A stretch of 64,000 nucleotides of DNA from assembly GCF_036884655.1 (NCBI RefSeq), contig NC_088347.1, forward strand, positions 19,097,001 through 19,161,000, written 5' to 3'. How positions within the stretch are numbered: position 1 is the first letter of the stretch; each line of letters starts with the position of its first letter. The position numbers and the translations under genes are program-made. Below are positions 42,169 through 53,600 of the stretch, one piece after another. The notes beneath the pieces are model-generated. The model ran no database searches. It was not told the DNA's origin and saw nothing but the letters and a program-made list of their open reading frames with translations. Source of the stretch: Musa acuminata AAA Group. Its lineage: Eukaryota; Streptophyta; Magnoliopsida; Zingiberales; Musaceae.

Positions 42169-43600
42169 TCATTGTTGCGTGCACAATGGCAGCATCTCCT
42201 TATCATATATTGACATATTTTGATGGGAGGGAGACAATGTCTTACTAGTGTATGTGAGTGGTTGACCATCTTGTATGAGAATGGCTCCAATTCTGACTCC
42301 AGATGCGTCGGCCTCAATAATGAAGGGTCGATTGAAATCTGGTAGTGCTAGCACTGACGTCGTCGTCATGGCTGCCTTAAGTCTGTCGAAGGTAGCGGAG
42401 GCTTTGTCCAACCATTGGAAGATTTTTTTTTTCAGTAAGGAAGTAAGTGGTGCACTGATCTTTTCATAGTTTTTCACGAACTTGCGGTAGTAGCCTATTA
42501 AACCCAGAAAGTCATGTAGCAATTTTATGTTCCTCGGGGTAAGCTAGTTTTGCATTGCTCCAATTTTGAAGGGGTCCACTACTACACCTTCCTCTGATAT
42601 GATATGCCAAAGTATTCCACCTTCTGTTGAAGAAAGTAAAAATTTGTAGTGGTTGTTATGTGTTTAAAAGGTGGTTTTCGGTATGTCTTCTTTGCACACT
42701 CATGTTTGATGATACCTGGATCAAAGGTCCAGCTTTGTAAAGATTTATGCTCCCTTTCATCTAGTAATTCATCTACTATTGGAATAGGGTATTTGTCCTT
42801 GATAATTATGTCATTGAGAGCTCGGTAATCAATACACAATCGCCATGTTCTATTCTTCTTTCATAAGAGGAGCACCGGTGAAGAGTAGGGGCTGCACCTT
42901 GGCCGAATAACTCCTGTTTCGGGCATCTCTTTTACAATCCTTTCTATTTCATCATTTTGGAGATGTGGATACTGATATAATTGAGTATTTGCTGGAGATT
43001 TGTCTGGAAGAATCGTTATATAATGATCATGCCGACGGGTAAGAGGTAGGTTGCACGATTCGTCAAATATATTTGAAAATTCAGCAAGCAAAGGAAGTAG
43101 ATTTGGATCTTCAAATTATGTTGGCTCTCCCTTAGTTTGCTGCTCAAGTTGTACCAAAAAGTCGCTGCATACTTTATGTAAAACCTTCTCTATTTGTAGT
43201 GTGCAAATCGTCGTTACGTCGCCCCTACGTTTCCTATGCAGTATCGCCTGTTTCCATTTACTGTAAAATTTCATAATTAGTTTCATAAAAATTCAGGAAA
43301 CATCACCTAATGTCATCAACCATTTAATTCTAAGCATGGCCTTATGAACATCAAGAGGGAGGAGGAAGAAATATGTAATTATCTCTTGGTCCTGCAACAA
43401 TAGTTTCACTCGCGGGCGCCTACGATCATACTTCAAAATCCATCCGTCGACGACCTTAATGTCAAACCTACTATGATTCTCAATAGGTAAGGCCATTCGG
43501 ATAGCAACTTTACTGTTTAGGAAGTTATTAGTACTGCCTATGTCAATGAGAACAGTGATCGGTTATTGTTTGAGAAGGCCTCCAACTTTCATTATTTTCG
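42169..43600 (-). pseudogene. Gypsy protease, reverse transcriptase and RNase H remnant
   Basis: Protease-region residues lie at 43496-43293. RT follows at 43091-42861 (DHYITILPDKSPANTQLYQY and an EMPETGVIRPRCSPYSSPVLL block) and at 42839 ([20 protein letters not shown]). The catalytic YxDD segment falls in a short, disrupted stretch at about 42580-42760. RNase H is open at 42522-42169, with FLGLIGYYRKFVKNY and FIIEADASGVRIGAIL. Interrupted by stops, so not functional. Confidence 0.88.
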
Positions 43601-43615
43601 GATTTGAGTAGTCGG

Positions 43616-44929
43616 CTAGTACATGTACTGTAACTTTGGTCGATTGTGGCTCTTCTTCTGATCTTCTTCTTTATGTTCAAGCCTCTTTTCTGGATATTCA
43701 ATGACCTCTTCTTCTATTGGTTCAATCATAAGAAGTCTCCCTTTACTACAGCGATGCTCATGGCTCCACGGCTCGTCACAATGCCAATATAACCCCTTTG
43801 CATATCGCTCCCGAAGCTCTTCTCTTGTCAACCTCTTTGGTGCAGGGACTCGGTCGACAGTATGGGGGGCTGAGGGCTTTAGTATTACTGGTCGAGGAGC
43901 GACCATAGTCCTCCGAACTTCATGGTTCAATCTCTCCTCTTGATGTCGTGCGAAAGAGATGGCTGCCATTAGCGTGTACGGTTGTCGCGCTTTAACTTCT
44001 CCCCGAATCTCCGGCTTCAAGCCCTCAATGAAGGTCCCCAATAGCTGTTTTTGAGACCAATCATGAGTTTGATTAGATAATCTTTCAAACTTGGTTTGGT
44101 ACTCCTGAATGGTGGAGGTTTGTCGGATCTTTGCTAGTTGTCCGTCAATGTTCTCATAATCGATTGGTCCGAAGCGGATCAGCAGTCCTTCTTTGAATTA
44201 TCACCATGAGAGGATTCCATGAGTGTGTTCAAACTAGTCAAACCATTGTATGGCATCCCCTTCAAGATATATAGCTACAATTTTCACCATAGATGCATCC
44301 GCGGTTTTGTGGTACCGAAAATATCGCTTTGCGTGTGAGATCCAACCAATTGGGTCTCCTTCTTCCCATCTAGGGAAGTTCACTCTCATGCATGGATAGT
44401 TGGGGTCAGTCATAGAGTCTCCCCTCTCTTGGAAGTCATATCTTCGGGCTTGGTGCGATTGGTTAGATCTCTCTCCATGATGTGATTTTTTCGGGCTTGG
44501 TGGTCGGCCTAAACTGAGTTCGATAAAGAGAATCCGAACCTTATCCTCTATTCGGGCCTCGAAGGCTTCGAATTTAGCTTTGATTACCTCCTCAGATGCC
44601 ATAGTATATGCCTTCAAATTTGTGATGTTAAGATCTCTCTTTTGTTGCTGGGTTAAAGATATGTATAAGTTGAGAGAAGTACTGGTCGAAAGGGTTGGTG
44701 GATTGGTGGATGTAGGCTGCGGTTTAGGCTTATTTTGTGGTTGTTTTGGGTGCAGTTTGAGGGTGTGCTTTAGTGGAGTTTTAGGGCTATGGATGAAAGT
44801 TTTGGATCTATGGTAGATGGCAGCAAAGGTTTGATAGAAATCAGTGGAAGTTGCTACAAATATGTGTTGTCTTGTAAGAGCAGAATTGTCATCGAAGAAA
44901 CAACGATTTCTCAATGAAATTTCTACCAA
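43616..44929 (-). pseudogene. Gypsy gag remnant
   Basis: Two open stretches, 44929-44234 and 44041-43616, are separated by stops or shifts. The first includes a long Thr/Pro/Lys-rich leader, then MRVNFPRWEEGDPIGWISHA and YLEGDAIQWFD, typical of plant gypsy gag. The second includes FIEGLKPEIRGEVKARQP and a CCHC-like YWHCDEPWSHEHRC block that binds nucleic acid in intact relatives. Confidence 0.88.
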
Positions 44930-45925
44930 AAACTTAAGAGATTTGAAGAGGGAATTAACAGCAATATCTTAGTTTATATTACAGCAAGGATGTCCAAGTT
45001 AATCAAGAAAATTTTGGCAGTAACAGCAAGAAAATTGGTGCAAGTTATGATAGCAGAATTCTCGTCGAAAAATTTTAGCGGTTTATGACAAAAATTTACA
45101 GCAACACAAAATCGTTTTTAGAGATGAATTCCTCAATAGATCAATCCTAAATGGAATCCGAGATGATCTATGAAGTGTATAAGAAATTTTATTCAAAAAA
45201 GATTACAAATAGATGGGTTAAGGCAACAATATACGGTTGAAATTTTCTGTAGCACATATTTTCAAGTGTAGCAGATTGGACGTAAAAGATTAGTGGTTTA
45301 TATTAAGATTTTTTCGATGAAACTAAAGAAAAATCTACTATTACGAAGTGTTAAAATTATCATAAAAATTTTGTAGAGATTTGGATAGAAAAAATATAGT
45401 ATCAAGATCAAATAAATAGTGCTATACGACTGAAATTTTACAATACAGATTTTCAAGTATAGTAGATTAGATATAAAAGATCAATGGTTTATATTAAGAA
45501 TTTTTTGACAAAACTAAAGGGAAATCTACCATTAGGAAGTGTCAAAGTTGTTATAAAAATTTCGTAGAGATTTGGATAGAAAAAATGTAGTATCAAGATC
45601 AAACAATCTGTGCTATGCGGTTGAAATTTTGCAATGTATCTTTCGTCGTAGAGTTGAAATCTTTACGATGAAAAGTTTATGCAGTAATTTTGGAACAATT
45701 ATTTTTTAGATTTTTGAATAAGGATAACTAAATTGTAGTAGTAGTAAGGTAGGAAATCAAAACCTATTATAATTTACGGGGAGATCAAAGGAGGCTCCAT
45801 GATGATGGCGAAATTTGACGACGATATTTTAAGCAATTGTGGGAATTACTTTGGGTGGCTGTGGAGGGTTGATGGATGGCTGTGGAAGGGCAGCGAGATG
45901 CCAAGAACGCTGCTCTGATACCAGG

Positions 45926-46274
45926 TGTTAGAACCCTTGTAGATTCTAAACTTGGGTTGATCTCTTTAGGGGATTGGCCTCCTTGAAACTCTATAGGGGT
46001 TCCTCCCTCCAAGTTGCTGCTCAAAGGCTGCAAAAAAGATTCATCTATTGCTTATGAAAAGAGGAGGAATGCATGACTATTTATAGGGCTTCTAAACCCT
46101 AACTTCTAATAGGATTCCTACTCAAGACTCATATTTCTTTACAACTCCTAATTCTTCTCTAAGAAACAACCTCCAAACCCTAGTCGGCCTCTTCACCTCT
46201 TTAATAGGGGTCGACTTAGATAGGTTTTACATGAATATCCCTCAATTAGGACTCTCCTAGCTAGAGTCCTAACA
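45926..46274 (-). repeat. 5' LTR (349 bp) of the gypsy element
   Basis: On the plus strand it begins TGTTAGAACCC and ends AGTCCTAACA, with imperfect inverted ends (TGTTAG/CTAACA). It is followed on the minus strand by the initiator-Met PBS. A TATTTATAGGG A/T-rich block near 46078 could be its promoter. Confidence 0.88.
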
Positions 46275-47800
46275 ATGTGCATCCTAGGAAGCTAATCATT
46301 GGAGATACATCAAAAGGTATGCAAACTCGTTCTTTATTTAAAAAAATTTATGCTAATGCTACCTTTTTTGTCTCAAATTGAACTTAAATACAATGACAAT
46401 ATTTTAAAAGATGACTCATGGGTGTTTGCAGTGCATAAATAGTTAAATCAATTTGAAAAAAATAAGGTGTGGAAGCTTGTTCCGAGACCTAGTGATCATC
46501 TTGTAATTGGCACTTAATGAGTCTTTAGGAATAAACAAGATGAACTTGATATCGTAGTTCGAAACAAGGCTAGATTAGTAGCCAAATGTTTCAATCAAGA
46601 AGACATTCCTTGCCTATGCATGTTGTAATAATTTTTAGCTATTTCAAATGGATGTCAAAAGTACTTTTCTTAATGGGTTTATTTCCGAAGATTTATATTG
46701 AGCAACCCAGATTTGAGAATGTTCTTTTTCCAAACCATGTTTTTAAGTTATCTAAGGCTCTGTATGGATTGAAGCAAAGCCCAAGAGCTTGGTATAAAAG
46801 ACTTAGCTTATTGCTTATTAAGAATAATTTTTTGAAAGGTAAGGCCGATATCATATTATTTATTAAATATTTTTAAAATAATTTTCTTACTATTCAAATA
46901 AATATTATTGATATTATTTTTTTTTAAATGAATCTTTATATAAATTTTTTGCCAAAAATATGAGCCAAGAATTCAAAATAAGTTTAATGGGTGAATTGAT
47001 AAGTTTTTTAGGATTGTAAATTAAGCAACTAAGTGATGGAACTTTTTGTTAGTCAAACTAAGTATGCTTTTGATATACTAAAACGGTTTCACCTAAATAG
47101 TGCTAAGGCCATTAATACACTAATGAACACTTCTACTAAATTAGATATGGACATTGAAGGAGAATGCTTTAATTAAAAGACTTATAGGGGTATGATAGAT
47201 AGCTTACTATACCTCATACTAACTAGACCTAATATAATGTTTAATATTGGACTTTGTGCTAGATTTTAATCTAATTCTAAACAATCTTATTATAAAATAA
47301 TTAAAAAGATTTTTAGATACTTAAAAGGAACTCATAATATAGGATTATGATATCCAAAATCTAAAAATTTTAATTTGATTGCTTATGTTGATGCTGACTT
47401 TGCTGGATATAGAATAGATAAAAAAAGCACATTTAGAATATGTCAACTTGTAAGTCATCCACTTGTTGTTTCTTGGTCTTCTAAGAAACAAAATTCTATT
47501 ACATTATCTACAATCAAGATTGAATATGTAGCAACAAGTGCATGTTATACACAACTAATATGGATGAAAAACACCTTAGAAGACTATGGACTTTACTTGA
47601 AAAATATCCCTATAAAATATGATAATATTAATATAATTTGTTTAATAAAGAATCTCATTCAACACTCTAGAACTAAATACATTGATATTAGATATTATTT
47701 TATTAGAGATAATGTTAAAAATCATGATATATCTTTAGATTTTATTAACACAAAACATCAATTAGTAGATATTTTTACTAAACCATTGAATGATGAATAA
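46275..47800 (+). pseudogene. Copia reverse transcriptase and RNase H remnant (Maximus)
   Basis: Downstream of the gypsy insertion the frame contains KVWKLVPRPSDHLVIGT, RNKARLVAKCFNQE and FQMDVKSTFLNGF, then KLSKALYGLKQSPRAWYKR in an open stretch at 46586-46876. RNase H is open at 47375-47800 with IAYVDADFAGYRIDKKST, LSTIKIEYVATSACYTQLIW and a final VDIFTKPLNDE. Stops in the RT domain exclude function. Confidence 0.88.
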
Positions 47801-48715
47801 TGTGATACTATTAGAAGAGAATAAGGTATGTTAAATCTTCCAAATGCATAAATTCTTCTCATATATTTTTTTGTGGATCATTATTTGATTTCTCAATTTT
47901 CATGACTTAAGTTTTCTTTTGAATCAAAATCATTTCCTATGATTTCTTCTTTCTATATACAAAAGAAGAGATTTATCAAAATGATTTATGGTCTTTCATG
48001 ACTTGATTTTTCATTTTTTATGTGATGATTGAAACATTGATATAAATTTTTACACCATTGAATCCTTCCCTTCTTCTTTTTTTCTTTTTTATAATGACAA
48101 AGGGGAGAAAAAAAAGTGTTATCTTGCACATCTCAAGAGAAACAAAAATTGCTAGCTTGCTCATCTTAACAGAAATAAAAATTACTAGCTTGCACATCTC
48201 AAGAAAAGCAAAAATTGCTATCCTGCACATCTCAAGATAAGCAAAAAAAATTACTAACTTACTAGCTTGTATGTTCTAATGTGAAGTAAAACTTACTAAC
48301 TTACTAGCTTGATGACAAAGGGAAGAAATAATGATGATTTAAAATTTTAATATTTTAGAGTCATACATAATGATTTGAAGTTATGCCAAAGTGATGATGA
48401 TTTGAAATTTTATGTTTTGGAATTATGCATAATGTACCTTGATGATTTAAAATTATGTATGCAATACTCATGATTTTATACTAATAATATATGTAATGAT
48501 ATGCATATGAAGTAAGTAATGATTACTTTGATATGATATGTTACATATGATCACTATAATTTATGATTAAAATTGTTTCGACTTGAATACAAAGATATTA
48601 TGATTAGAAGGTTATCATTTTCTGAAATTCAAATTTATTTTGATATAGTATATAGATAGAGGGGTTTAGTTAAAATTTCATCATCAATTGATTGTTATCA
48701 TAAAAAAGGAGAGAT

Positions 48716-49060
48716 TATTGAATTCCAGATTTTGATAATGAAATCAATTGATGAGTTTATGATGTAATCTGTATTTAAGAAAAGTGATACAGGACTATTA
48801 TCGATTAAGAAAAGGTAAATCGATTGAAATAGGAGAATCAAACGTTGACCCAGAGTTAGAGATCGAGCATCGAGCCAGAAGAATCAGATATTGTGCCAAG
48901 ATCAGATGTTGTGAGAGTTAATATGCTGATAGATTGGGCAATACGCCAAAAGAAAGCATGATGCGTTGGGAGTTCGGATAAACCAATAACAAGTCAGACA
49001 ATATAAGATTCATATTTTGTAATCATTTATGTCTTAATTGAGTTAGTGTTGGGTGTAACT
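48716..49060 (+). repeat. Truncated 3' LTR of the Maximus-type element
   Basis: It matches the first ~345 bp of the 5' LTR, from TATTGAAT through GTTGGGTGTAAC. It then stops, and unrelated LTR-like DNA begins near 49060. Confidence 0.85.
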
Positions 49061-50630
49061 ACTAGTCATAGAAGCTCTACAAGCCAATCACGTAAGTGAT
49101 GATATGTGTGATATGATACGCAATCTTTTTACTTATTATTATTATGATATTTTCTCACCTTATATTTCTTGTTGCATGTATATATTGTGATGTCTATAGA
49201 TCTGTGCAATGGGAATCGAATTGTGATGAAATCACAATAATGAAACCGATTCACTTTTAAACACTGACCCTAAATAATCCTGGTTATATATTACTCGAGA
49301 GAGATATCAAGATAACCGGACAGACTGGTGTACTATATACCCATCCATATGATGGAAGCGGTTGATCTGATAGCTACTCGTGTGGGGATACTAGGGATAT
49401 AGTGTATGTGTTCATTGAAGAATAAGTTCATTGATTGATCCACTCACGAAATGATATATGGTTGATGATATCTCATTGTCAGATATTGATTCAATCATCC
49501 CAGTGGTATATCTAATCCTTAGGCTTGAGACACCAAGGATGTCCTGTATGAGTACTCCACTCTTTAATATCAGACTCAAAGGTCTAGAATTTTTAAATCT
49601 ATTATAGCGGATTATCGGGAGTAGCAGCCAACTTTACGAGGACTTTTAAGTGTTGATAGAGGATCATCTGCTCTTAGTATCATAAGAGGAATATATCTCA
49701 TGTGTTTTTACTCAGATAAATCCCTGACTATGGTCATTCGGATTGAGAGAGAAATAGTTCTACGGGAGAATCTGATTAGAGCGAGACTCGAGTAGAAACC
49801 ATATGAGCCTGATAGCGCCATGCCACGTATATAGTCTTTGAGGTATTAGATGGATGAGGGATTTTAGGTATACGGTAAGTGAGAATAAATATGTCCAAAA
49901 TATTGGATTCCCTTATATCGTTTGGGGATTATGGTGTAGTAACTTAGTACATCTGTAGTCGATGAGTTGAGTGAATTATTATGAAGATAATAATTTACTG
50001 AGCCAGAAGGAGTTCTAACAAATATGACTCACGGCCAACTTAATATTGGGCCTAGAGAGTCGTACACATATGGTATGTATTGCGATGAGTAGAGGTTCAG
50101 ATATGAGATATTCGTTGGAGCCCTTATCCTATTAGATATCCAATAAGCCCTTGAATTATTGGATCCAATAGATGAGATCCAATAAGAGATTATTGGATAG
50201 AGATCCACTAATCTAAAAGAATTATATAGTTAGATGGAGATCTAGTACCCAATAGGGTAGGATCTATTAGGGTTAAGTTGAAATAGGGCTTCTATAAATA
50301 GGAGGGAACCAAAGGGTCATAGGCTAGATCTTCTTAGCTACCACCTCCTATTCTCCTCTACCCCTCTCCTCCTCTATAAAGCATGTCTTTTGGGGCTCTA
50401 GCTTACTCGAGAGCTTCAAGTCCAAGACTTGATAGTGTTCAGCAACTCACAATTTGTCATGAGCAGGTGGAGGGGAGTTACAAGGCCCAAGATGCAACTA
50501 TGATGAAGTACCTCACTGATATATGAAAATTAGCTTAGTTTTTCCCGACTCAATGTGTTTGGGGTCACCCGTGAAGAAAACACACAAGCTGATGCAATCG
50601 CTAGGGTAGCATCCACTTAGACTTTGAGCA
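49061..50630 (+). mobile_element. Gypsy (Tat-like) LTR fused to an RNase H fragment
   Basis: About 1.4 kb of LTR-like DNA includes a CTATAAATAGGAGGG promoter-like box at 50293. It is followed at about 50455-50625 by RNase H-like coding on the plus strand: EQVEGSYKAQDATMMKYLTD, and in a shifted frame VTREENTQADAIARVAST. These are typical of Tat/Ogre-group RNase H. Gag, protease and RT between LTR and RNase H are missing, so a large deletion is implied. Confidence 0.65.
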
Positions 50631-51274
50631 AGGGCTTGTGTTAGGCAGTACCACTACCTGTAGTACTAACACTAGGTGGTACCATCGCCTAATCTGGCAG
50701 TACAACCGCTTGATAGTCTCTCAGAGACTATGTTTGGGCGGTACCACCACCTAGCTTGGCGATACCACCACTTGACATAGTCTCGGAGACTATGCCACGA
50801 TGGTTCCACCTGTTAGGTCCCTGTTTAGGCCTTTCACTTGGCCCAACATAACCCAAATATAGGCCCAATTGGCCCCTAATTGAGTTGGCCCAATTCTAAC
50901 CCAATTACGCCTAAAACCTATTTCGATCTAGACAATTATTACAAAAGCTAATCAAATGTTGTCCGATATGTCATTGGTTCATCGATGCCTCATCTGATTC
51001 TTCAGCGCATCATCCTCTCTTGCGGTCTATTGCTTAATCGGCCGGTTGATCTCAGTAACTCCGATTTTCTTGATGCAATTTTTGTTCTTCTTAGCCCGAT
51101 GCCCGAAGCCTTCTGCCGATACGTCGACCGATCCTCCGGTTGTGCCACTCCAGCCCAACATGATTCTTCTTGCTTTTAATTATCTCTCCATGATTGAAGC
51201 TTTCTGCTTCACTCAAAGCACAGATCAGATAAACACTATCAATTGGTTTCATCATCAAAATTCGAGATTCAACA
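50631..51274 (-). repeat. Inverted fragment of a Maximus-type LTR
   Basis: The minus strand begins at 51274 with TGTTGAATCTCGAATTTTGA, preceded by a purine-rich tract (AAGGGGTGGAG, a possible PPT). It continues through an AATTAGGGGCCAATTGGGCC block shared with the 5' LTR at 37.7 kb, then the GGTGGTACC words, and is cut at about 50631. Confidence 0.8.
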
Positions 51275-52335
51275 CTCCACCCCTTCGGGGGCAAGGCACC
51301 TTCCTCACGATAATCTTATACTTCTTTCTCGGCTTGTCAATGCTAGCATGATGGCTAGATTGAGTCGGGCTTGATGTTTCAAGCAACGGCTCACGAATAG
51401 TGACCAAAGCTAAAGGGGCCATTACCGAGCCCGAAGAGGGGCCAGACACCTTCCTCTTTAAGGAATACAGATTCACGTTTATAGAGGATCACAATCATAA
51501 GGCTGCAGAAGATTAAAAAGAGAGATGAGATGAAGTGATAGGAGATTCAGTTCGTACTCCGAGGGGCTGGGTTGAGACTCGCATCGACTCGCCATATAGA
51601 AGAGCGAGACCGAGGATTAACTCACCCTATAGGGAATCATGATAAAGCAAAGAATGTTTCTTAGGAGGCCCTGAATAATTAAAAAGAAGAATGAACCCCA
51701 CCCACTAGGTGAGGGAGGATATATAGGGAGGGAGTCGATCTCTCTCCTCCCACGATTAAGACAAGTGTCCCTTCCGAAGGGATGCCAACAAAATAAAGGA
51801 TTTGAAAAGCATCAAATGAAGGATTCAAAATGCCTAAGATGGAGAACTCAAAAAGTATCGTAATTCACCCCACGATGGAAGCACAAGGTAAAATATGCCC
51901 AATGTGCATGAATTAGGAAAACCCAACTTGCGTGAAGAGAAATTTGCCATAGTGGAGGCACAAGACTAAATGTGTCTGAGGTGCATGAGTAAAGAAAACC
52001 AAACCCATGAGAAGACAAATCCACTATAACGGAAGTATAAGGCCGAATATACCCGAGATGCATGAGTCGGGAAAACCCGACCTATGTGAAGAGAAATCCG
52101 CCATGGTAGAGGCACAAGGTAAAATGTGTCATAGGCACGTGCGTTAGAATAACTCGACTCGTATGAGAAGAAATTTCACAATGAAAATGTATAGCAAAAT
52201 GTACCCGAGGCACGCGAGTTAAGAAAACTCAACCCGCGAGAAAAAATCTCGAATACTCTCGTGTCGAATGAACTAGACATCGCATTTTGAACCTCTATCG
52301 AAAGAGTTCCGAAGCACGCTGGGGGAGGGAATAAA
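51275..52335 (+). mobile_element. 3' internal region of a gypsy element with tandem repeat and PPT
   Basis: It carries no intact coding. It holds a ~76-bp tandem repeat at 51868-52240 and ends in a strong polypurine tract (GCTGGGGGAGGGAATAAA, about 52319-52335) directly before a TG-starting LTR. Confidence 0.6.
51868..52240. repeat. ~76-bp tandem repeat, 4-5 degenerate copies
   Basis: Repeating words are GGAGGCACAAGG, TGCATGAGT, GGAAAACCC and AGAGAAAT. Unit starts fall near 51880, 51953, 52031, 52107 and 52183. Such arrays before the PPT are common in Tat-group gypsy elements. Confidence 0.85.
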
Positions 52336-52743
52336 TGATAAGGGATAATTATCGGCTAATTATTTGACATGTCACCTCCACTTGGTGCCCAAAGAGAAAG
52401 AAGATGAAGCTTCCTTCCTATCATTTATGATTAGAACGATAATCATAAGCTTCTTTCTCGCATTTATGATCAGAAAGTAATTACAAGCTTCCTTCTTGTC
52501 CTTTATGATCAAGTATAAAAGTTCGTCTTTAACACAGATAAAGGAAACTTTGGGGGACTATTCGCACCTATACTCGTACACCTCGGGTTACCAACATAGG
52601 CGTCGAATGGACTGAGTTAGAAAATCTCTCTCGATCTCAGTCTTTGTGCACGTGGCACCTTAGGAGTTCATCAAATAATCTTGCGCATACAGATTTAGAC
52701 CACATCGGGCTAACCAAGACGTCAACAACATCTTCACCTAACA
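52336..52743 (+). repeat. 3' LTR (408 bp) of the gypsy element
   Basis: It starts TGATAAGGGATAATTATC after the polypurine tract and ends CTTCACCTAACA. TG...CA termini are present. No 5' partner LTR was found to the left. Confidence 0.75.
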
Positions 52744-53549
52744 ACTATTTTAGTTGATCTTAAATTATCATGAAATTTTATAAAAAAATTAAGAGACATA
52801 AATTTTTAGCTTAAGATAAAATCAGATTAAACTACCCTCTTAATTAACTATCAATACCCATTCTAATATGCTAAAACTAGATCGAGATTGTTTGAACTTA
52901 TAAACCTTGATGCATACGGATTATAGTCACTCAATTTTAATTCTCACATCATAGTAAAACAATCTTTAAAAACATATCAAAAATATAAAATCTAATCATA
53001 CAGAGTTAATTCAATTTAAATAAAATTTATTCTCAGAAAATAAATCGAAATTGGTTGTCGAAATGAGAAGAGATTGATTGTGATTATCTAATTTAAAAAT
53101 CAGAGTATGTTTTAATCCATTTCGGATTAAAAGTTACGTGAAATCAATTGGTATTTCTAATTCACATGGCCCAAAAAAATATATAAAAAATCTCTCAACA
53201 TAAACGGCCACCTAACGCACTCCCATTTTATCCCATAAATACCCTCGAATATGATTATAATCCCCAAAATGTCATTGTTGCACGATAAAATAGAGAGGGC
53301 GGATGGAATCTTACCACTAATCTTGCTACAACCCAAAGAAGAGAGGTCTCACTAATCATCAATGCGAGAGCATGAGGTCTCACTAATCATCAATACACAC
53401 AGGAAACAGCAAAGTTCCCATCTAGAAATCTTCAACGTCATCACACATTCATTATATTTGTCTTTAAAGCTGTTTCCTTATTCAATTAATACAGCGACTC
53501 TAACAAGGAACCTAATAGTTTGCGTTGTTCAACTCCCCTTCTCTCTCTC

Positions 53550-53590
<41 letters not shown>

Positions 53591-53600
53591 CTACGCCATC
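52744..53600 (+). promoter_or_regulatory. Upstream region of the RETICULATA-RELATED gene
   Basis: AT-rich sequence with a CATAAATACCC box at about 53235. A direct repeat of GAGGTCTCACTAATCATCAAT occurs twice at about 53343-53391. A (CT)n run at 53539-53585 immediately precedes the start codon. The exact transcription start is not visible. Confidence 0.4.
53539..53585. repeat. (CT)n microsatellite in the 5' UTR
   Basis: A near-perfect CT run 15 nt before the ATG at 53601. Open frames through it would give only Ser-Leu repeats. Confidence 0.9.

Larger units (their letters stand above)
41435..46274 (-). mobile_element. Truncated Ty3-gypsy retrotransposon inserted in the copia element
   Basis: Read on the minus strand the order is 5' LTR (46274-45926), PBS CCTGGTATCAGAGCAGC, gag, protease, RT, RNase H and an integrase remnant ending in a LEDK-like word at about 41445. 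No 3' LTR follows: copia sequence begins at once. On the other side, copia resumes at 46275 well downstream of where it stopped. The short LTR and gag type suggest a Reina-like or related chromovirus lineage, with moderate certainty. Confidence 0.85.
37734..49060 (+). mobile_element. SIRE/Maximus-type Ty1-copia retrotransposon, degenerate and interrupted
   Basis: The 5' LTR is 37734-38968, the PBS follows, and remnants of gag, protease, integrase, RT and RNase H appear in that order on the plus strand. A polypurine tract (AAAAAAGGAGAG, about 48702-48713) precedes the 3' LTR start at 48716. Both LTRs begin TATTGAAT. The element is broken in integrase by a minus-strand gypsy element (about 41435-46274), and its 3' LTR is cut after about 345 bp. 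Placement in the SIRE/Maximus lineage rests on the long LTR with its final ACCCCCTGTTAGTGACTTTA block and on the gag type. Confidence 0.85.

Noticed and set aside
51868..52240. Regularly spaced repeats that could suggest a CRISPR array
   Set aside because: Units of ~76 bp are degenerate and continuous with no unique spacers, and the context is a plant retrotransposon.
37734..52743. Possible integrated pararetrovirus
   Set aside because: RT and RNase H motifs match Ty1-copia and Ty3-gypsy elements with LTRs and PPTs. No movement-protein or coat-like region was seen.
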